64,000 bases of DNA, taken from contig NZ_WWEO01000039.1 of the NCBI RefSeq assembly GCF_009928685.1, forward strand, positions 186,001-250,000. Direction: 5' to 3'. The DNA comes from Mucilaginibacter agri (GTDB lineage: Bacteria > Bacteroidota > Bacteroidia > Sphingobacteriales > Sphingobacteriaceae). Of the stretch, positions 59,403 through 64,000 are shown piece after piece. Both the position numbers and the translations under genes were made by a program. Under the pieces are notes generated by a model that was given only the letters and a program-made list of their open reading frames with translations, was not told the origin of the DNA and searched no databases. Positions within the stretch are counted from its first letter, which is position 1. Each line of letters starts with the position of its first letter.

Positions 59403-60929
59403 ATGCAGCCATTACTTACCGCCCGACAAATTCACGAAGGAGATAGTTATACCATTGCCCACGAACCAATATCATCGGTTGATTTGATGGAACGTGCGGC
59501 TAAAGCTTTTGTTAAGGCATTTACAGAGCATTACAGCAACACAGCTCAGTCTGTTATTATTTATTGCGGCACTGGCAATAATGGGGGCGATGGATTAGCT
59601 ATAGCAAGAATCCTAAACGAGCAGGAAGGGTATCACAAGGTAAGCGTTAAAATTGCCCGATTTTCTGAAAAAGCATCGGATGATTTTAATGTCAATCTTC
59701 AACGGCTGCGGCATACAGAAGTCCCGGTAAGTGAGTTTAAAACTGCTGACGAACTGGGTTTAGAATCAGCGGAAATTATCATTGATGCTTTGTTAGGTAA
59801 TGGACTGAACAAGCCATTGGAAGGTGAGTACCAAAAACTGGTGCATCAGATTAACGAATGGAAAAAAACAGTAGTTGCCGTTGATGTACCAACGGGTTTT
59901 GCCGGAGAGGGGGAGATAGACTCTGAGGCGACTATGATTAAGGCAGAACTCACGATTACATTTCAGCAACCCAAAATCAACTTTTTGCTTCCGGAATCTA
60001 AATATGCACTTAAAAATTGGCTGGCTGTAGATATTGGTATAGATGGTGAGTTTACTCAACAACTTAATTCTCCTTATCAGTATGTAGAAGAGTCGGACAT
60101 AATATACATGCTAAAACCACGCGAACGGTTCAGTAACAAGGGAACTTACGGTCACGCGTTAATAGTAGCCGGACAGGCTAAAACGATGGGTGCTGCCTTG
60201 CTTTGCGCGTCGGCGTGTGTACAAACTGGGGCTGGTTTAACTACTGCCTGCATCCCACAGGCCGGCTTAACGGCACTTAATTGCTATATGCCCGAAATTA
60301 TGGCCATTGTTCGCGAAGGTAACGGAACGCCCGAAATAGATTGGTCTAAATTCAGCACGATGGGCATTGGCCCGGGTTTGGGCAAAGACGATAGTTCTTT
60401 GGCCTTGTTAACGGCTATACTAACTAATTATACCAAACCGGTTGTAGTAGATGCTGACGCATTAAATATACTGGCCGAACACAGGCCATTATGGGCATGT
60501 GTGCCCAAAGGGAGCATATTAACACCACACATGAAGGAGTTCGATCGTTTATTTGGCGAACATAAAAACTGGTGGCAGCGCACGCAAACTGCTTTACAGA
60601 AAGTTCAGGAGTTACAAATATGCATTATACTTAAAAATGATTATACCATTATTGCCACGCCGGAAGGCAAGCTTTATTTTAACTCAACAAGTAATGCGGC
60701 TATGGCAACGGGTGGAATGGGCGATGTGCTTACAGGAATTATCACAGCGCTGCTGGCACAGAAATACACACCTGCTGAGGCTTGCATTGCAGGTGTGTAT
60801 CTACACGGAATGGCTGGTGATGATTTAGCTTTGCCTAATAAATTAATGGTGGTTTTGCCCGAAAAGGTGACGGCGCAGTTGCCTGCGAGTATGGGAGCGC
60901 TGATGGCGAAAAAAATAAGCGGTTTTTAG
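59403..60929 (+). CDS. nnr: Bifunctional NAD(P)H-hydrate epimerase/dehydratase
   Basis: 508 residues. Repairs hydrated NAD(P)H: the N-terminal YjeF_N epimerase domain (about 1-215; YCGTGNNGGDGLAIAR, DALLGNGLNKPLEG, VDVPTGFAGEGEID) and the C-terminal carbohydrate-kinase-like dehydratase domain (about 225-505; GTYGHALIVAGQAKTMGAA, GIGPGLGKDD, LTPHMKEFDRLFG, ATGGMGDVLTGIITALLAQ). Both active-site regions are intact. Starts at the ATG at 59403. Single gene. Confidence 0.95.
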   Translation: MQPLLTARQIHEGDSYTIAHEPISSVDLMERAAKAFVKAFTEHYSNTAQSVIIYCGTGNNGGDGLAIARILNEQEGYHKVSVKIARFSEKASDDFNVNLQRLRHTEVPVSEFKTADELGLESAEIIIDALLGNGLNKPLEGEYQKLVHQINEWKKTVVAVDVPTGFAGEGEIDSEATMIKAELTITFQQPKINFLLPESKYALKNWLAVDIGIDGEFTQQLNSPYQYVEESDIIYMLKPRERFSNKGTYGHALIVAGQAKTMGAALLCASACVQTGAGLTTACIPQAGLTALNCYMPEIMAIVREGNGTPEIDWSKFSTMGIGPGLGKDDSSLALLTAILTNYTKPVVVDADALNILAEHRPLWACVPKGSILTPHMKEFDRLFGEHKNWWQRTQTALQKVQELQICIILKNDYTIIATPEGKLYFNSTSNAAMATGGMGDVLTGIITALLAQKYTPAEACIAGVYLHGMAGDDLALPNKLMVVLPEKVTAQLPASMGALMAKKISGF

Positions 60930-61261
60930 TATTGGAAAACCGCTTGTTCTAACTAACTGACCATAAAGAACAAATACTGGATATAAGATGTTGCTAACTA
61001 CCTAAAAGTTACAACAATATTAAAAAATATTAACTCTGTATATTTAGTAGTATTTGCTTTATTGTTAGTAATGTGCTGCTAAACAGTTTAATGTGCAGGT
61101 TAATATATCTTTTTATAGAACAACATTCTTGCTTGCTGTAAATAAGGCAAATTAAGTTTTTGCATTTTTTCTTAAAAAATCTTCTCCGATAACAATAAAT
61201 TAATCAAAAAAGGCCCGAAGTGATTTACTCCGGACCTTTCCTTTATGTTGTTTTTTATATT
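60930..61261. other. AT-rich intergenic region
   Basis: 332 nt between convergent genes. Apart from the terminator at 61206-61243 I see no gene, repeat or RNA. Confidence 0.5.
61206..61243 (-). terminator. Terminator after the RskA-type anti-sigma gene
   Basis: On the minus strand AAAGGTCCGGAG pairs with CTTCGGGCCTTT and is followed by a T run, about 20 nt beyond the stop codon. Confidence 0.75.
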
Positions 61262-62098
61262 TTATTCTGTTTTACCAACCAACATCAGGTTGTCCATTGT
61301 TGGGGTTGGTTGTCCGCCGCGAGGTTCCAGTGTTACTGCAAACGCTTGTGCACGGTCTATAGATTTCATCTGGATCATTCCTGTGCTATCGTTAGTTGCG
61401 TTAAACACACCCAGATCAATCGGCTTGCCATCAACCAATGCCCACAGTTGGTATGAGTGCTGATCATCGTTAGCAGGAAGCTTCATACGGCTTAGATCAA
61501 TCATCACTTGCTGCTTACTTGGGCTCCAGGCAACAGCCAGTGCCGACTTAGGCGACTTAGGTGTACCATCCAGTTTAATGATCTTAAATGATGGATCGCG
61601 GAATATATGTAACTGATGATCCATCAGGTTAACACGGTTGCTAAACTTCTGGGTTTGCAATTCCATGGTAACCAATTGCGAATTTACATTCTCCAGTTTA
61701 TTATAAATAGCAAACAAAGTGGCAACGCTTAATATCAACAACGCCAGGCAAGCTGCAAAAGCATATTTATAAAAATTAATGCTTTTTTGCTGTGCCAATT
61801 CAATCACTTTTGCCTCTTGTTTTTCAGTGGCATGTGTTGTTCGTGGTTTAAAAGTGCGATCATCACCCAGGTTGGTTACTAAGGAGTTGAGCACCTTGTC
61901 GCGCAAATTGTCAGAAGGTTCTATCGCATTAAACACCGCATATAACTCCATCGACTTTTCTATCGCATCAAGCTCAGCCTTAATAGCCGGATGCTGTAAA
62001 GCCATCTCTTCCACCTGGTGCTTTTCGCTTGGGTTTACTTCACCCAAAACGTATAGCTCAAGTATCCCTGATTCCATATATGCTTTTACGTCTTCCAA
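61262..62098 (-). CDS. RskA-type anti-sigma factor
   Basis: 278 residues. Cytoplasmic N-terminal sigma-binding domain (about 1-95; DVKAYMESGILELYVLGEVN), one transmembrane helix (about 105-127; YAFAACLALLILSVATLFAI), a coiled segment and an extracytoplasmic RskA domain (about 180-278; SALAVAWSPSKQQVMIDLSR, YQLWALVDGKPIDLGVFNA). Such proteins hold their sigma factor until regulated proteolysis. The start is TTG, one base after the sigma stop; it is favoured over the Met seven codons later because it aligns with the paralogue at 1899-2393. Confidence 0.88.
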   Translation of the reverse strand: MEDVKAYMESGILELYVLGEVNPSEKHQVEEMALQHPAIKAELDAIEKSMELYAVFNAIEPSDNLRDKVLNSLVTNLGDDRTFKPRTTHATEKQEAKVIELAQQKSINFYKYAFAACLALLILSVATLFAIYNKLENVNSQLVTMELQTQKFSNRVNLMDHQLHIFRDPSFKIIKLDGTPKSPKSALAVAWSPSKQQVMIDLSRMKLPANDDQHSYQLWALVDGKPIDLGVFNATNDSTGMIQMKSIDRAQAFAVTLEPRGGQPTPTMDNLMLVGKTE

Positions 62099-62099
62099 T

Positions 62100-62651
62100 T
62101 TAATTAAAACTTTTTCTTAACTGCTGAATAGCCATTCTTAACCTTGTTTTAATAGTACCCAAAGGCACGCCGAGTTCGTCGGCAGCTTCCACATGGGTGT
62201 AGCCTTTAAAATAAACCAGGTCCAGTATAGACTTTTGTTCAGGTTTTAGCTTTTCAACTAAATCCTTGATACCAAGCAACTCGGGCTTATAAACCGTGTT
62301 TTTTTGCTCGTCTATAAAAGTTACGTTATTTTCCAGTTCCTGGTTTTTGCTTTGGTTTTTAAAGTCTTTGGAGCGGATTTTATCAATAGAAAGATTACGG
62401 GCAATATTAACCATCCAAGTGAATAGACGGCCTTTTTCTGCGCTGTAGCTCGAAAATGATTGCCAGATTTTGACAAAACTTTCCTGCAAAACATCTTCTG
62501 CAACAGCAGTGTCAATTACAATTCTTACAATCACACCATACAGTGAGGATGAGTACATATCGTACAAAGCTTCGGCGGCAAATTTCTCCCGCTGTCGCAA
62601 TGCAAGTATGAGTTCCTCTTCTGTGAGTGATATTTTAGTTCTACGGCTCAA
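62100..62651 (-). CDS. ECF RNA polymerase sigma factor (SigK-like)
   Basis: 183 residues. Region 2 (about 20-95): ALYDMYSSSLYGVIVRI, AEDVLQESFVKIWQSFSSY, TWMVNIARNLSIDKIRSKD with the promoter-melting aromatic and basic residues. Region 4 (about 125-180): LKPEQKSILDLVYFKGYTHV, GVPLGTIKTRLRMAIQQL. Canonical, unlike the copy at 2390-2842. The start is TTG at 62651; an in-frame stop lies 8 codons upstream with no better start between. It is 24 nt after the lipA stop and 1 nt before the anti-sigma gene. Confidence 0.93.
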   Translation of the reverse strand: MSRRTKISLTEEELILALRQREKFAAEALYDMYSSSLYGVIVRIVIDTAVAEDVLQESFVKIWQSFSSYSAEKGRLFTWMVNIARNLSIDKIRSKDFKNQSKNQELENNVTFIDEQKNTVYKPELLGIKDLVEKLKPEQKSILDLVYFKGYTHVEAADELGVPLGTIKTRLRMAIQQLRKSFN

Positions 62652-62675
62652 TGATGTGAATGTAGAAAGGATTTA

Positions 62676-63554
62676 TCACATTTCAAACAAATGTTTTTCA
62701 GCATGGTATGATGAACGTACCAGGGGGCCACTTTCTACATATTTAAAACCCATTTCCTCACCAATTTGTTTGTACCGTTTAAATTGATCTGGATGTATCC
62801 AGTCTATCACCGGGTGATGGGTGCGGGTTGGCTGTAAATATTGTCCTAGTGTAAGTATGTGAACGCCAGCTTGTAACAGGTCGCCCATTGCTTCTACTAC
62901 ATCTTCTTCCGTTTCGCCCAAGCCAAGCATAATGCCCGATTTGGTGCGTAAACCTGCGGCAGAGATATGGCTAAGGCACTCTAAACTACGGTCGTATTTA
63001 GCTTGTATACGTACTTCGCGGGTTAGGCGGCGTACGGTCTCCAGATTGTGCGATACCACTTCCGGCCTCACATCGGTAACGCGTTTAAGATTATCCCAGT
63101 TGCCTTTAAAATCGGGAAGTAAAGTTTCTAAGGTAGTATCAGGGCTTTCGCGGCGGATGGCGTTAATCGTTTCCGCCCAGATAATAGAACCACCATCTTT
63201 CAGGTCGTCGCGGTCAACTGAGGTTATTACACAATGTTTAACCTGCATTAATTTAACCGAATTGGCCACGCGGTTAGGTTCGTCCGTATCAACAGCCAAA
63301 GGCCTGCCGGTTGCAACAGCACAAAAAGAGCATGAGCGGGTACAGATATTACCCAATATCATAAACGTGGCAGTACCAGCACCCCAGCACTCGCCCATAT
63401 TAGGGCAATTACCGCTTTCGCAAATGGTATGCAGTTTATGTGTATCAACCAAACTGCGCACATGTGCATATTCTTTTCCAACTGGCAGCTTAACTCTAAG
63501 CCAATCTGGCTTACGTTGAACCTGGTTTGCCGGTATTACGGGTAAATCAATCAT
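62676..63554 (-). CDS. lipA: Lipoyl synthase
   Basis: 292 residues. A radical SAM enzyme that inserts two sulfurs into protein-bound octanoate to make lipoate. Both iron-sulfur clusters are identifiable: the auxiliary cluster Cys45, Cys50, Cys56 ([12 protein letters not shown]) and the radical SAM cluster Cys71, Cys75, Cys78 (CTRSCSFC). [18 protein letters not shown] and the closing [10 protein letters not shown] serine motif are present. Cytoplasmic. Followed on the same strand by the sigma factor. Confidence 0.97.
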   Translation of the reverse strand: MIDLPVIPANQVQRKPDWLRVKLPVGKEYAHVRSLVDTHKLHTICESGNCPNMGECWGAGTATFMILGNICTRSCSFCAVATGRPLAVDTDEPNRVANSVKLMQVKHCVITSVDRDDLKDGGSIIWAETINAIRRESPDTTLETLLPDFKGNWDNLKRVTDVRPEVVSHNLETVRRLTREVRIQAKYDRSLECLSHISAAGLRTKSGIMLGLGETEEDVVEAMGDLLQAGVHILTLGQYLQPTRTHHPVIDWIHPDQFKRYKQIGEEMGFKYVESGPLVRSSYHAEKHLFEM

Positions 63555-63685
63555 TACACAAATGTAAATAAAAAAGAATAGTGCCCAACCTTCGCGGGTG
63601 AGCTCCGTATTAAAATCTTACAGGTGGATGATACACATCAAACACCGCGGTTATAAAGAAATAAAATATGTTTCCCCTCGGGGCT

Positions 63686-64000
63686 TTATTGTACCATTAA
63701 CAACGCTTCCTCAACCGAGATGCCGCCGTGCGACTGGTCGAGTATGCATTCACCTTCTTTGATCAACAATAGTTGAGGCGATTCGTGGTGTACATGGAAA
63801 TCTTCGGCTACCTGTGCAGAGATAGGGCGAAATTTAATTAGATCTAAAAAATAAAGAGGAATACTGTCGGGCATTTGGTCCCAGTCCATTTCGAACCTTC
63901 TGCGGGCCATCATGCTGATAGAACAGCGGGTGCTGTGCTTAAAAATTATACTATATCCTTCGTTCTGCTTAATCTCACTTAACTGCTCTGCAGACTCCAA
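63686..64000 (-). CDS. ytxJ: YtxJ-type bacillithiol redox protein, 5' end cut by window
   Basis: At least 104 residues; the first visible codon is TTG at the window edge, so the true start probably lies outside. Thioredoxin-like fold with a monothiol site: FKHSTRCSISMMA (Cys26 of the visible part), then YFLDLIKFRPISAQVAEDF and SPQLLLIKEGECILDQSH with the cis-Pro. This matches YtxJ/BrxC, which removes bacillithiol from oxidised proteins. bshA at 50372 supplies the pathway context. Confidence 0.85.
   Translation of the reverse strand: MESAEQLSEIKQNEGYSIIFKHSTRCSISMMARRRFEMDWDQMPDSIPLYFLDLIKFRPISAQVAEDFHVHHESPQLLLIKEGECILDQSHGGISVEEALLMVQ

Overview
The window looks like chromosomal DNA of a Bacteroidota member, most likely Sphingobacteriaceae (Mucilaginibacter/Pedobacter-like). 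The evidence is a type IX secretion C-terminal domain next to a PorP/SprF protein, TAnnTTTG promoter boxes, weak Shine-Dalgarno signals, the bacillithiol genes bshA and ytxJ, an OstA-like protein, a SurA-MoxR pair and a mutL-rhomboid-rhomboid-nuclease run. I see no rRNA, tRNA, CRISPR array, prophage or transposase gene. The family assignment is inference from gene content and motifs; no database search was run.

Layout. 1-2.8 kb: end of a flotillin-like SPFH gene, then a small degenerate ECF sigma/anti-sigma pair on the minus strand. 3.1-7.6 kb: three secreted Ig-like proteins, the last with a type B T9SS sorting domain, followed by PorP/SprF. 8-9.8 kb: a small membrane protein converging on uxaC. 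10.1-19.9 kb: an SdiA-regulated-like lipoprotein, a metallophosphoesterase/kinase-like/Omp85 fusion, a GAF protein and a kinase-like/Omp85 protein. 20-25.7 kb: DUF416, a WYL regulator with DinB, a GreA-like protein, a thioredoxin and a Gln-rich repeat protein. 25.8-36 kb: 2OG oxygenase, PAP2, tilS, OstA-like, rdgB, SurA-like and MoxR. 36.2-43.7 kb: SnoaL-like protein, cysS, then mutL-rhomboid-rhomboid-EEP nuclease. 43.8-53.3 kb: amidohydrolase plus serine hydrolase, lipoproteins, AraC regulator with a VOC protein, GNAT, bshA and a lactonase. 53.5-64 kb: an RsuA/RluB-type pseudouridine synthase, lytic transglycosylase, uvrA, nnr, a canonical ECF sigma/RskA anti-sigma pair, lipA and ytxJ (cut by the window edge).

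Most unusual coding content. The 860-residue protein at 17272-19854 has a periplasmic region carrying what I read as a complete set of protein-kinase-like (HipA/FAM20/CotH-type) motifs in front of an Omp85 barrel. Its paralogue at 11048-14656 carries the same region with most of those residues substituted, fused behind a calcineurin-like phosphatase. This looks like a kinase/pseudokinase-phosphatase pair anchored in the outer membrane.

Most unusual non-coding content. Six genes are followed, within 0 to about 30 nt of the stop codon and always in the sense orientation, by a degenerate tandem of a 7-nt purine-rich unit (GARTCRA), and then by a hairpin. A second class of 3'-end repeat follows two convergent genes at 36.0-36.2 kb. 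At least five families of long palindromic (REP/BIME-like) elements occupy other gene ends. All four sigma and anti-sigma genes use TTG or GTG starts.
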